Shown: piece after piece, positions 55,335 to 63,862 of the stretch
How positions within the stretch are numbered: the stretch's first letter is position 1
How the letters are laid out: each line of letters opens with the position of its first letter
Assembly (NCBI RefSeq): GCF_016900875.1
Contig: NZ_JAFEUM010000002.1
Coordinates: 124,001-188,000, forward strand
Direction: 5' to 3'
DNA from: Vibrio ulleungensis
GTDB lineage: Bacteria > Pseudomonadota > Gammaproteobacteria > Enterobacterales > Vibrionaceae
DNA: 64,000 bases
The notes under the pieces: generated by a model
Told to the model about the DNA's origin: nothing
Database searches by the model: none
What the model saw: only the letters and a program-made list of their open reading frames with translations
Program-made: the position numbers and the translations under genes

Positions 55335-55706
55335 CTATTTAGTCGTGTAAATTACTTTGTTTCCTGCTTGTTGGTTGCGAACAACCAACTCTTGTTCGAC
55401 AAGTTTTTTGAGTGCACCTGTCGCCCAAGAAGCGGCTTTAGCATCTTCTTGACCAGCTTCTAGGCCAATCCCTTTCGGGTTAATACCTTCTGGGTTTGCG
55501 CGGACAATATCAAAGACCTGTTGCTGCTTTGCAGTAAGCTTGATTTCACTAGCCGGTGCCACTGGAGTCGATACTGGCTGTTGCTCGGGTTCAACTTTTT
55601 CATTTTTAGGAGCCGTCTTAACAACAACTTTTGGCGCAGTAGTTGCACCCGTTTTTACCCATTTTTTAAGTTTATTCTGAACCTTACGCTTGTGAGCAAG
55701 TCTCAT
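55335..55706 (-). CDS. Small basic protein with C-terminal winged-helix-like domain
   Basis: The product is 123 residues from ATG 55706 (GGAG 7 nt upstream; the ATG at 55718 has no SD). A basic N-terminus (AHKRKVQNKLKKWVKTG) and a P/V/E/K-rich linker (about 20-55) precede a compact domain of about 65 residues. That domain (LTAKQQQVFDIVRANPEG, then ALKKLVEQELVVRNQQ) reads like a winged helix. It may bind DNA or RNA. It has its own terminator. The family is not recognised, and there is no evidence that it regulates dctPQM. Confidence 0.6.
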   Translation of the reverse strand: MRLAHKRKVQNKLKKWVKTGATTAPKVVVKTAPKNEKVEPEQQPVSTPVAPASEIKLTAKQQQVFDIVRANPEGINPKGIGLEAGQEDAKAASWATGALKKLVEQELVVRNQQAGNKVIYTTK

Positions 55707-55839
55707 TTTAGTCTCCATTGAGGTGTCTTACAAAAAGTGGCGCACAGTCTATAACAAAAGGCGCGTCAAATTAAGCACTTGATGGGTATTTACTCGAACT
55801 TGTCGACAAATCACGTCCAATCGACGACAAAATGCTCAA

Positions 55840-56493
55840 CTAATATAGCGGCATCTCGTCAGCAACAAATGGGTTTGAGCGTCGCTCATGACCAAAGGTA
55901 GACTCGGGGCCGTGTCCTGGGACAAATTTCACTTCGTTCCCAAGAGGCCAAAGCTTTGACTTGATTGAATCGATTAAGGTATTGAAGTCGCCTTTAGGAA
56001 AGTCGGTGCGCCCAATGCTGCCGTTAAACAGCACATCGCCAACAAAGGCTAATTTCGCACTTTCAGAGAATAGCACCACGTGACCAGGCGTATGACCAGG
56101 CGTATGGATAACCTGCAAGGTCTCATCGCCAAATGTCACTGTGTCGCCTTCATTTAGCCATTGCTGAGGTTCAAAGGCTTCGGTCAATGGAAAGTTGAAC
56201 ATTTGACTTTGACCGGGCAATCCTTGCAACCAAAAGTTATCGTCTTTGTGAGGGCCAATAATGTCAATGCTTAGCTTTTTCGCAAGATCGGTCGCGCCGC
56301 CCACATGATCAAGATGACCATGGGTCAACACCACAGAAACTACCTCTACCGACAACTGCTCTATTTGACGCCTAATTGCCGCTACGTCGCCACCCGGATC
56401 GACAACAATGCCCTGCTGTGTTTTATCGCACCAGACAATTGAGCAATTTTGAGAAAATGATGTAACAGGTAACACGTGATACTGAAGGGCCAT
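55840..56493 (-). CDS. gloC: Metallo-beta-lactamase fold hydrolase, GloC (YcbL)
   Basis: The 217-residue protein has the MBL metal motif LTHGHLDHVGGA (58-69), a later HTPGHTPGHVVLF and GDVLFNGSIGRTDF, and the end histidine in VPGHGPESTFGHER. YcbL is a type II glyoxalase-like hydrolase acting on S-lactoylglutathione. In E. coli it lies in the ycbB-ycbK-ycbL-aspC block. Here it follows ycbB directly without ycbK, and the aspC neighbour is some 7 kb away. Confidence 0.92.
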   Translation of the reverse strand: MALQYHVLPVTSFSQNCSIVWCDKTQQGIVVDPGGDVAAIRRQIEQLSVEVVSVVLTHGHLDHVGGATDLAKKLSIDIIGPHKDDNFWLQGLPGQSQMFNFPLTEAFEPQQWLNEGDTVTFGDETLQVIHTPGHTPGHVVLFSESAKLAFVGDVLFNGSIGRTDFPKGDFNTLIDSIKSKLWPLGNEVKFVPGHGPESTFGHERRSNPFVADEMPLY

Positions 56494-56558
56494 GACTCAC
56501 CAAAAAGGATTAATTAACTAGCCGAACTATCGCAATTCAGCTAGGTAAAATCAAGCGT

Positions 56559-58115
56559 CTAATTCATAGCAAGATCAAATAATCGGGAGGTGTCATCATA
56601 CCCATAGATATCTTTACGCATATGCAGTTGCCCTTTCTCAACCCAAGCGGACCGATAGATAAACTCCACCGAAATGCCTCGTTTCATTCTGACCTTTTTA
56701 TTACTGTCGTCACTGAACAAAGGTGACTTGGACTGACCTGACACCTCAAGCAATGTTTGAGCAAACTTATCAGCGCCTTGGACCCGAACACACCCTGAGC
56801 TAAATGCTCGTTCTGAACGACTAAAGAGTCCTTTTGCCGGTGTATCATGTAAGTAAATAGCACGGTCATTAGGTAATAGGAATTTGTATTGGCCCAGAGC
56901 GTTATGCGAGCCCGAACTTTGAGTCATTCTGTAATTAAAAGTCTCGGCATTTACTGAAGACCAGTTGATTGAACTACTATCGATCACTCGATCACTTCCC
57001 CAGTAAGGGATTATGGAGATATTTTGATCGACTAAATACTGGTTGTTCTTGGCGACCTTGGGCAGCAAGTCTTTACGCATGATCTTAATGGGTATATTCC
57101 ACGTAGGGTTTACCACTATGGTACTGAGACTGGTCCACATTAATGGCGTTGGTCTCTCCTCTTTACCTACGATGACGCGAGTTTCAAATTCGAGTTGATT
57201 GTTTGCCCAAAATTTCATTTTGTACTGCGGCAAATTAACTTGGATATAGGCCCTTTTCTGGGTTGAGAACCCACGTGAACGCTCAATATTAAGTGCAAGC
57301 ACCCTTATTTTTTGCGCCGCTGGATAATTGATCCAGTAAAGGGTCTGCTCCCCAACAATGCCGTCTGCCTTTAGTCCGTGAAGGCTTTGAAACTTCTTAA
57401 CCTGTTGTTGCCATTGCCAATCATAGTCAGAGTGTGTTGTCAGTTTAGCCGGTACTACAATACCGCTTGCGGACAGTTTTTGAGCCAAAAGCTGTGGATC
57501 GTTGATTTGTGTGCCGCGGCGTAGAAACTGATTAAAGCGCTTCTCTAGCCCTTGGCTGTTCGAAATCACTTTTAATTGTTCAATGACGGGCACATTGGTC
57601 TTATAAATGGTGTTTACTGGGTGAGTCCGTCCAATAAATGCAAGCAATTGATCGCTTCTGATAGCGTCTATGAGCTGATCCAATTCCCTATCAGAAATAG
57701 ACGGTAATTTTCGACTGACCTGACCGCCATGAAACCACTGCTCTGCATTATTTCGTGCGTGATGGGTGTACGACAAGTATCGAAGAAAAGCGTCTGTCGC
57801 GAGCAACTCGTATCGATAGTATTGATGATTTTTCTTTGCTTCTTGCATTGATAGATAGAGCGATGAGAACTCTTTTGAAATGCCAGCAAGATGAATAACC
57901 TCTAGTCGAGCCTCAAGCTCATCAGCTAAGGTTGGATCCAACCACACAAACTGGTGATGTATTTCTTCATAGAGTGATTCAATTGTCGCTGGGTAGTTCA
58001 GTGCATTGAGTTGTTCTGAGGAAGAGACCCAGCCCAACCTTTGTAGCATACTTGATGACGCCGTAGCGCTAAAACTCATCACTACAACAGTGAGCAGTAC
58101 CATATTCAGTTTCAT
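56559..58115 (-). CDS. ycbB: L,D-transpeptidase YcbB-type (LdtD)
   Basis: The enzyme forms 3-3 peptidoglycan crosslinks in the periplasm. From ATG 58115 (AAGGA upstream) the protein has 518 residues with a signal peptide, versus about 615 in E. coli, so the N-terminal part is shorter. A PG-binding segment (FQSLHGLKADGIVGEQTLYW, about 242) precedes the YkuD domain. The catalytic motif there is YLHDTPAKGLFSRSERAFSS, then GCVRV with the nucleophile Cys442. It is followed by gloC. Confidence 0.92.
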   Translation of the reverse strand: MKLNMVLLTVVVMSFSATASSSMLQRLGWVSSSEQLNALNYPATIESLYEEIHHQFVWLDPTLADELEARLEVIHLAGISKEFSSLYLSMQEAKKNHQYYRYELLATDAFLRYLSYTHHARNNAEQWFHGGQVSRKLPSISDRELDQLIDAIRSDQLLAFIGRTHPVNTIYKTNVPVIEQLKVISNSQGLEKRFNQFLRRGTQINDPQLLAQKLSASGIVVPAKLTTHSDYDWQWQQQVKKFQSLHGLKADGIVGEQTLYWINYPAAQKIRVLALNIERSRGFSTQKRAYIQVNLPQYKMKFWANNQLEFETRVIVGKEERPTPLMWTSLSTIVVNPTWNIPIKIMRKDLLPKVAKNNQYLVDQNISIIPYWGSDRVIDSSSINWSSVNAETFNYRMTQSSGSHNALGQYKFLLPNDRAIYLHDTPAKGLFSRSERAFSSGCVRVQGADKFAQTLLEVSGQSKSPLFSDDSNKKVRMKRGISVEFIYRSAWVEKGQLHMRKDIYGYDDTSRLFDLAMN

Positions 58116-58165
58116 GACAACATCCTTGAACTGATTTCTTCCCTTTAAGTATGGCAAACATTTTA

Positions 58166-58192
58166 GAAAAAAAATCTCGCATAACGCGAGAC
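58166..58192 (-). terminator. Terminator of ribA (minus strand)
   Basis: A TCTCGC/GCGAGA stem with a 5-nt loop is followed on the minus strand by eight T. Confidence 0.87.
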
Positions 58193-58210
58193 TTTAATTA
58201 ACTCTTTGAA

Positions 58211-58813
58211 TCATTTGTCAATTTTAAGACGGTGTTTGCCATGACTGACTTTTGCTTGTAGATAGGCCTCATTCCCCTCTTTGATGTGTGCTAGCGTAGA
58301 AACAACCTGATCAATTTTAATATTATGCGACTCTAAGTCTCTAATTTTTTTAGGGTTATTTGTAATTAGTCGTATTATACACACATCGAGAGCGTGCAAC
58401 ATTTCAGCGGCTTCATGAAATTCTCGTAAGTCATCACCAAATCCCAACTTATTATTAGCTTCGTAGGTATTCAGTCCTTGGCTTTGCAGTTCGTAAGCGT
58501 CAATTTTGTTGTACAAGCCTATTCCACGACCTTCCTGACGTAAATACAGAAGAATGCCGCCTTGATGTGACATCTTGTCGATTGTCTCATCCAGTTGTTC
58601 ACCACAATCGCAGCGAGACGAATGGAAAACATCACCTGTCAAACATTCTGAGTGCATGCGAACCAATGGGGATTCGCTTTGTTTGTCAGCTTGTTTAAAA
58701 ATGAGCGCAACATGCTCTTTATCACTGCTTAATCCGTTGAAAGACAGCAACTCAGCATCTATGTCGCTACGTTGACCCACTTTCAATGAAACACGGGCTC
58801 GAACATCAGCCAT
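58211..58813 (-). CDS. ribA: GTP cyclohydrolase II
   Basis: RibA opens GTP in the first step of riboflavin synthesis. The 200-residue protein has the zinc-binding and nucleotide motif [20 protein letters not shown] (about 53-72), the [20 protein letters not shown] block and the late [13 protein letters not shown] 58813 is chosen over 58828 because AGGAG is 6 nt upstream. It is monocistronic with its own terminator. It lacks the DHBP synthase domain, as in E. coli RibA. Confidence 0.94.
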   Translation of the reverse strand: MADVRARVSLKVGQRSDIDAELLSFNGLSSDKEHVALIFKQADKQSESPLVRMHSECLTGDVFHSSRCDCGEQLDETIDKMSHQGGILLYLRQEGRGIGLYNKIDAYELQSQGLNTYEANNKLGFGDDLREFHEAAEMLHALDVCIIRLITNNPKKIRDLESHNIKIDQVVSTLAHIKEGNEAYLQAKVSHGKHRLKIDK

Positions 58814-58941
58814 ATAATCTCCTAACACCTATTAGCCTTCGCCAATACATGACTTTACTTATTATCGCTAACTATGGGGTTATCGCATTGATAAATCAAT
58901 CTCTTTAGAAATAAGCGAAGAATAAATAGGCACAAAAGCAA

Positions 58942-58963
58942 AAGGGCCGCTAATGCGGCCCTT
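58942..58963 (-). terminator. Terminator after the 54-aa ORF (minus strand)
   Basis: A 9-bp stem AAGGGCCGC/GCGGCCCTT with loop TAAT has four T after it on the minus strand. It ends the nrf-linked transcript. Confidence 0.8.
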
Positions 58964-58981
58964 CTATAAATTCGTCGGCGA

Positions 58982-59146
58982 TCAGTGTGTCGCTTTAATT
59001 TTTTGACTGTTCAGTTCTAACCACAGTTTTTCAAGTTCACGCTTTTCTTCTTGGGTAAACAATTCGTTGGCAAATTCAGTGCACAACACTAAATTGCCAA
59101 TATGAGCCTCAAACTCTTTTTTCCATTGTGTGATAAGCGCATCCAT
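58982..59146 (-). CDS. Small acidic helical protein (54 aa) at the end of the nrf run
   Basis: The frame begins ATG at 59146 with AGGG 7 nt upstream and encodes 54 residues starting MDALITQWKKEFEAHIGNLV and ending KATH. It is mostly helical and rich in E, K and L. It lies 71 bp after nrfF, ahead of a terminator, where nrfG would be expected in E. coli. It does not look like NrfG. The family and function are unknown. Confidence 0.62.
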   Translation of the reverse strand: MDALITQWKKEFEAHIGNLVLCTEFANELFTQEEKRELEKLWLELNSQKIKATH

Positions 59147-59217
59147 AGCTATACCCTGATTTCTGAAAGATTCCTTTTTGATCTATGAGAAATTATACAG
59201 AACTCAATCCTGTTAAT

Positions 59218-59679
59218 CTAGTCGTTTTTTGTACTATTTTGGCTCTTTTTAAACAGAACATAAATTATGAATGCGAGCAAGCCTAACAATGCCAGAGGCG
59301 CAAACCACAGGACCAACGTTTGACTATTTAGGCCTGGATTATAGCGAACGAATTCACCGTATCGATTTGTCATAAACTCGATAATCTCTTGATCAGATTG
59401 CCCTTGCTTTATTTTTTGATAAACCACCAACCTCAGATCCATCGCCATCGGCGAATTCGACTCTACAAGGTTTTGATTTTGACATTGCGGACAACGTAAT
59501 GACTTCGCTAAACTAATGGCTCGCTTTTGCTGCTCTAAACTATCGAACTCAAACAACTCTACTTGTGCAATTCGTTCTTGATTGTCTGAGACAAACAGGT
59601 CGTTCCCATGACTGTAAAAGCTGCCAACAAGTAACAAAAAGGCTAAAACAACCCATTGCCCACGGTGTACGAGTCTCAA
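59218..59679 (-). CDS. nrfF: Cytochrome c maturation protein NrfF/CcmH-like
   Basis: The 153-residue protein has a signal peptide, the haem-ligation motif LRCPQCQNQNLVESN (about 61-75) with the redox-active CPQC, and a C-terminal membrane helix (about 123-143). It works with the NrfE subunit to attach haem to apocytochrome c of the nitrite reductase. It starts 7 bp after the preceding thioredoxin-like gene. Confidence 0.9.
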   Translation of the reverse strand: MRLVHRGQWVVLAFLLLVGSFYSHGNDLFVSDNQERIAQVELFEFDSLEQQKRAISLAKSLRCPQCQNQNLVESNSPMAMDLRLVVYQKIKQGQSDQEIIEFMTNRYGEFVRYNPGLNSQTLVLWFAPLALLGLLAFIIYVLFKKSQNSTKND

Positions 59680-59686
59680 GGTTTTA

Positions 59687-60208
59687 TTACTCCATTAGTA
59701 ACGGTTTGAAGTATCGGTCCCATTTCGCCGCATCTAACGCCCCACGAAAACGAGTTAATATAATACCGGATTCATCAATTAAAAAGGTTTCTGGGGTCCC
59801 GACAACGCCGAATTCCATAGCAACGTCCCCTAATGGGTCAAACAAGATTTTAGAAAAAGGGTTGCCTCTATCGCGCAACACTTGCTTCCCAGCACTGGCG
59901 GTATCCCGGTAATTAATACCAATGATATCGATGTCCAGATTGTTGCTCAATTCGAGCAAATAAGCGTGTTCTTGCATACAAATAGAACACCAAGAAGCCC
60001 AAACATTGACCAAGGTATAAGCCCCAAGCTCATCTTGTATGCGCACGGTGTTACCGTCAAAGTCGACACCGCTAACTGCAATAATTGACTGCCCGCGCAT
60101 AGGGTCTTGTTCGACGATATGGCTAGACTCACCCTCCAGTGCAATATAGGCTGACATGAGCACAACCACACCAAGAAGAGCCAGTAATAGTATGGTCAGT
60201 TTTTTCAC
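59687..60208 (-). CDS. Thiol:disulfide thioredoxin-like protein of the nrf cluster (CcmG/DsbE-type)
   Basis: The 173-residue protein has one N-terminal membrane anchor (about 5-25). The thioredoxin-like core has WASWCSICMQEHAYL with active site CSIC (about 75-78), unlike the CPTC common in CcmG, then GTPETFLIDESG with the conserved cis-proline region. It should keep apocytochrome cysteines reduced. It overlaps the end of nrfE by 4 bp (ATGA), a sign of tight coupling. Confidence 0.88.
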   Translation of the reverse strand: MKKLTILLLALLGVVVLMSAYIALEGESSHIVEQDPMRGQSIIAVSGVDFDGNTVRIQDELGAYTLVNVWASWCSICMQEHAYLLELSNNLDIDIIGINYRDTASAGKQVLRDRGNPFSKILFDPLGDVAMEFGVVGTPETFLIDESGIILTRFRGALDAAKWDRYFKPLLME

Positions 60209-62091
60209 GTCTGCTCCCTAATTTGACTAGGCACGGTAATCGCGCTGTATAGGCGTAAAGTGGCGGCAATGATCAGCATAATAGCGGCAATCCACACGAA
60301 GCTCATACCCGCTTTATACTGAAACTTTATGATGTAACTGCCGTCAGCTAGTTTGTTTCCGAGGCTTAAGTAAAGATCGCCGTGCCATAGAGAGGCAATA
60401 GCTGGTTCACTCATATTCATGACTCTGACTTGGTAATGCCTTTTTTGTGGTGTTAACTCATATACACTGTTGCTGTTAACATTGTCCGCGATTGAAAACC
60501 GCCCTTCCAAAGCCGTGTAATTAGGTCCTACCAACCAGCGTTTTTCATCAAATGACAGCGTATAATCAATGAGATCGGTGCTCTCGCCTACGCTGACTTT
60601 ACGGTTTACCTGATAGGAATGACCCTCGTAAACAATTGAGCCCGCGACTAACATTAATATCGCCATATGCGCAATATACGATACCCAATGAGTTCGTACT
60701 GTTAATTGTAAGGTCAGTAATGCTGCTGCACAGAAGGTCAACGGCAATAACAGTATTGATGCATAACTCGTGAACCCAAATGCGGAATAACTAAGCACTA
60801 AACCACAAATATACAACGACGTACCAATTAACCCCTTGTGCTTATAAGCTATACCGGTGACTAAATGTAGACATAACGCGATAAGACCCACAGCGCAGAT
60901 TATTGAGAACAATGTATTAAAATACGGTGCGCCTACTGAAATCGAACCTAAGCCGAGGATCTGAAATATCATCGGGTAAAATGTGCCAAGCAACACGACC
61001 ATGGTAGCTAATACCAGAAGTCCAACACTGGTCAGTAAAAATAATCGTATCGGTGTCCAACGAACACTATGTGAGGTTGTAAGCCGTTCGGCATTAAGGA
61101 CCAAGGGTATAGCTCCCATTAATAGCACTAATACGCTTAGACCAATCAACACAACCCCTTTACTTGGATCAACAGCAAAGGCATGAACTGACGTTAACAC
61201 GCCGGACCGTACAATAAACGTACCAAGAAGGCTTAAGCTAAATGTGACGAAACACAATGCTAGCGCAACAACCGGAAAGGCTACGTGGCGTTTAACGACA
61301 AACAGCGAATGAATCAGCGCTGTGGCTGTAAGCCAGGGTAATAAAGACGCGTTTTCGACCGGATCCCAAAACCACCACCCTCCCCATCCAAGTTCGTAAT
61401 AGGCCCACCAAGCCCCTAGTGCGATACCGCCCGTTAAAAAAGCCCATGACACAAGAGACCAAATGCGGATAAGAGAAAACCATGATGTTGAGATTTGACC
61501 ATTCCACACCGCAATACACGCTGCTGCAAAGGGAGCACTAAAACCAACATAGCCTACATACAATAATGGCGGGTGGATAATTAGCGCCACATCTTGCAAC
61601 ATAGGATTAAGATCTCTTCCCTCTGATACCCACATTGACTGCAATTCAAACGGGTTAGAAAACACCAATACGAATACACTCAGTACTCCACCAATGCTCA
61701 TCATCAGCAACAGCGTTTGCTTTAAGTATTCGGTATTGTTCGTCGATTGGGTACTAATAAGCGTCGCCCAAAAGTGGACAACCCATACCCAAAATAGCAT
61801 TGAGCCTTCATGCCCACCCCAAACGGCTGCTAAACGAAAAAACCAAGGCAATTGAGAGTTTGAGTGAGCGGCGACATAGGCATTAGTGAAATCATTACTG
61901 TAGAAACTCCATGCCAACATCGCCATTGACGCAGTCACTGCCAAAAAGGACAACCACACTAAATACTGAATAGTGCGAGCTGACCAATGCTTGTTGGGCG
62001 AAGCAATAAACACCGTTATCAACTGCACGCTTGCAGTTAATGATAGCGAGAAACTAAAACACAGTAACAATAAGCCAAGGTGAGACAGCAT
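60205..62091 (-). CDS. nrfE: Haem lyase subunit NrfE (CcmF family)
   Basis: The 628-residue integral membrane protein has about fourteen helices. It carries the WWD haem-handling domain WGGWWFWDPVENASLLPWLT (about 239-258) and conserved histidines such as LIHPPLLYVGYVGF. It is the core of the specialised haem lyase that matures NrfA. A 126-bp gap with a hairpin separates it from nrfD. Confidence 0.93.
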   Translation of the reverse strand: MLSHLGLLLLCFSFSLSLTASVQLITVFIASPNKHWSARTIQYLVWLSFLAVTASMAMLAWSFYSNDFTNAYVAAHSNSQLPWFFRLAAVWGGHEGSMLFWVWVVHFWATLISTQSTNNTEYLKQTLLLMMSIGGVLSVFVLVFSNPFELQSMWVSEGRDLNPMLQDVALIIHPPLLYVGYVGFSAPFAAACIAVWNGQISTSWFSLIRIWSLVSWAFLTGGIALGAWWAYYELGWGGWWFWDPVENASLLPWLTATALIHSLFVVKRHVAFPVVALALCFVTFSLSLLGTFIVRSGVLTSVHAFAVDPSKGVVLIGLSVLVLLMGAIPLVLNAERLTTSHSVRWTPIRLFLLTSVGLLVLATMVVLLGTFYPMIFQILGLGSISVGAPYFNTLFSIICAVGLIALCLHLVTGIAYKHKGLIGTSLYICGLVLSYSAFGFTSYASILLLPLTFCAAALLTLQLTVRTHWVSYIAHMAILMLVAGSIVYEGHSYQVNRKVSVGESTDLIDYTLSFDEKRWLVGPNYTALEGRFSIADNVNSNSVYELTPQKRHYQVRVMNMSEPAIASLWHGDLYLSLGNKLADGSYIIKFQYKAGMSFVWIAAIMLIIAATLRLYSAITVPSQIREQT

Positions 62092-62175
62092 GTTAAATTC
62101 TACAGTGAGAAATTGGGAGAAAGTTAGGGTAACAGTTAACCATGATGGCGGCTAATTGATTGTATATATGAAAGT

Positions 62176-62206
62176 AATGAACGTGAACTCTGTGCTCACG
62201 TTCATT
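62176..62206 (-). promoter_or_regulatory. Hairpin between nrfD and nrfE
   Basis: An 11-bp perfect stem AATGAACGTGA/TCACGTTCATT with a 9-nt loop lies in the 126-bp gap. There is no T-run, so an mRNA-processing or attenuation role is more likely than full termination. Confidence 0.6.
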
Positions 62207-62217
62207 ATATTGCGCGA

Positions 62218-63174
62218 TTAAACAATCGTCATTTGTCCTGCATAGAGAACAAAGGTGCGTAACATCAAGACACCGATTAAACTCATGCTGGTGACGAGCA
62301 CAATGAACACCGGTTTGTGACGAGTATGAGCACCAACAAAGAAGTTAAGAGCCAACGGCCCTACCATACCAAAAGCGATCACGCCCCACCAAAACCATTT
62401 AGCCCAAAACCCACTTCCAATCGCGTTCCAAGCTGCCAACTCTGCAGAGCCGCCACTGAAAATAAGGCCAGTGAAAAAAGTGACGATGACGAAAAGTTCA
62501 AACAGGACGACGGGACGCTCAAAACTGTGCACCCAAGCAACGCTTTTTCCTGTCGCAGGCTCTTTAAACCATTGTGTACCAAATAACATGCATGCCGCAG
62601 CGCCAGAAGAGAGCGATGAGAACAAGAACAGTATCGGCAATACTGGATTATTAAGCATTGGATAGGTTTTTAATGCGGATAGCAAGAACCCCGTATATGC
62701 GGCGAGCATTATTGCTAAGAGCCCTAAAAACAGCTCAATACCGTTTTCAAACTTCTTAAACCAATCGATTATTCCAGCCGCAAAATGTAACGGCTTAGGC
62801 ATAAACTTCATGATGGTATCTTTAAAAATAATGGCTATCCAAATAAACAGAATTACCATATAAACTTGGAACAAGATCACCCCCATCGACATCACTGACG
62901 TTGGGTTGTAATAGAGCATTATTTTCCAAAATGATAATGGTTTAGTTAAATGAAAGACCAATATCAATAGACCCGAAATAATACCAAATGGCGCAAGCCA
63001 AGCAGTTGCTTTCAATATGCCATTGTCAGCAGGGTCGCCTTCGATCACTTTACGTTTAAGATATATGGATATCATGACGGCGCCTGCCGACATACCCGCT
63101 AAAAATAAGTAAATAGCGATTATCCAATCCCACACTAAGGAGTCGAAGTTAAAAGCGGCTTCAAAACTTGTCAT
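62218..63174 (-). CDS. nrfD: Nitrite reductase quinol-oxidising membrane subunit NrfD
   Basis: The product is 318 residues from ATG 63174, which directly follows the nrfC stop and has a GGGGG SD region. It has about eight hydrophobic helices of the NrfD/PsrC family, with FLAGMSAGAVMISIYLKRK (about 25-44) and the WGVIAFGMVGPLALNFFVG block. It passes electrons from menaquinol to NrfC and NrfB. A longer in-frame start at 63195 would overlap nrfC. Confidence 0.93.
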   Translation of the reverse strand: MTSFEAAFNFDSLVWDWIIAIYLFLAGMSAGAVMISIYLKRKVIEGDPADNGILKATAWLAPFGIISGLLILVFHLTKPLSFWKIMLYYNPTSVMSMGVILFQVYMVILFIWIAIIFKDTIMKFMPKPLHFAAGIIDWFKKFENGIELFLGLLAIMLAAYTGFLLSALKTYPMLNNPVLPILFLFSSLSSGAAACMLFGTQWFKEPATGKSVAWVHSFERPVVLFELFVIVTFFTGLIFSGGSAELAAWNAIGSGFWAKWFWWGVIAFGMVGPLALNFFVGAHTRHKPVFIVLVTSMSLIGVLMLRTFVLYAGQMTIV

Positions 63175-63175
63175 T

Positions 63176-63859
63176 TTAAATTTCCCCCTTGTCATGCGGG
63201 ACTTTATACAGCTTCGGCTTAGTACCTAAATCGACTTTGTCGCGGTACACCGTCTTATTATTAAGGACCTTATTGATGTCACTGTCTGGATCGTTAAGAT
63301 CGCCAAAAGTGAGTGCTTTAGTCGGGCACTTTTCGACACAAGCTGGTAGTTTTCCTTGTGCTAAATTGGTGTCGCGACAGAAATTACACTTATCCGCAGA
63401 TTTTGTTTCAGGGTTAAAAAATCGAACTTGATAAGGACAGGCTGCTAGGCAATATCCACAACCGACACATTTATCGTTATCAACGTCTACGATGCCTGTT
63501 GCAGCATCGGTATACGCTGCGCCTGTTGGACAAACATACACACAAGGTGCATTGTCACAGTGCTGGCATGAGGTTCGGTTGAACTGATAGTCGGTATTGG
63601 GGTACTCACCCTTTGGATCAGAGCGAGTGATTTCGAGTCGAGATACACCTTCTGGGACGTCATTCACTTCTCGACAGGCGTCGGTACAAGCGGTACAGCC
63701 GATACAGGCGGTTTCGTCAAAAACCATTCCGTAACGTTTTTTGCCATCTTCCATTTCGTAGGCTAACGACTTAGTACTTACCGTCGCCGTCCCCGCCACA
63801 CCAGTAGTCACAATGACAGCACCGGCGCCAGCAATGAAGTTTCGTCTTGAGCAGCTCAT
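63176..63859 (-). CDS. nrfC: Nitrite reductase iron-sulfur subunit NrfC
   Basis: The 227-residue protein has an N-terminal twin-arginine signal (SRRNFIAGAGAVIV) and sixteen-cysteine-type ferredoxin motifs: CIGCTACTDAC, CQHCDNAPCVYVCP, CVGCGYCLAACP and CNFC with CVEKCP. It is exported folded by Tat and links NrfD to the periplasmic haem protein NrfB. AAGGAG precedes the ATG inside the end of the upstream nrfB. Confidence 0.95.
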   Translation of the reverse strand: MSCSRRNFIAGAGAVIVTTGVAGTATVSTKSLAYEMEDGKKRYGMVFDETACIGCTACTDACREVNDVPEGVSRLEITRSDPKGEYPNTDYQFNRTSCQHCDNAPCVYVCPTGAAYTDAATGIVDVDNDKCVGCGYCLAACPYQVRFFNPETKSADKCNFCRDTNLAQGKLPACVEKCPTKALTFGDLNDPDSDINKVLNNKTVYRDKVDLGTKPKLYKVPHDKGEI

Positions 63860-63862
63860 ACT

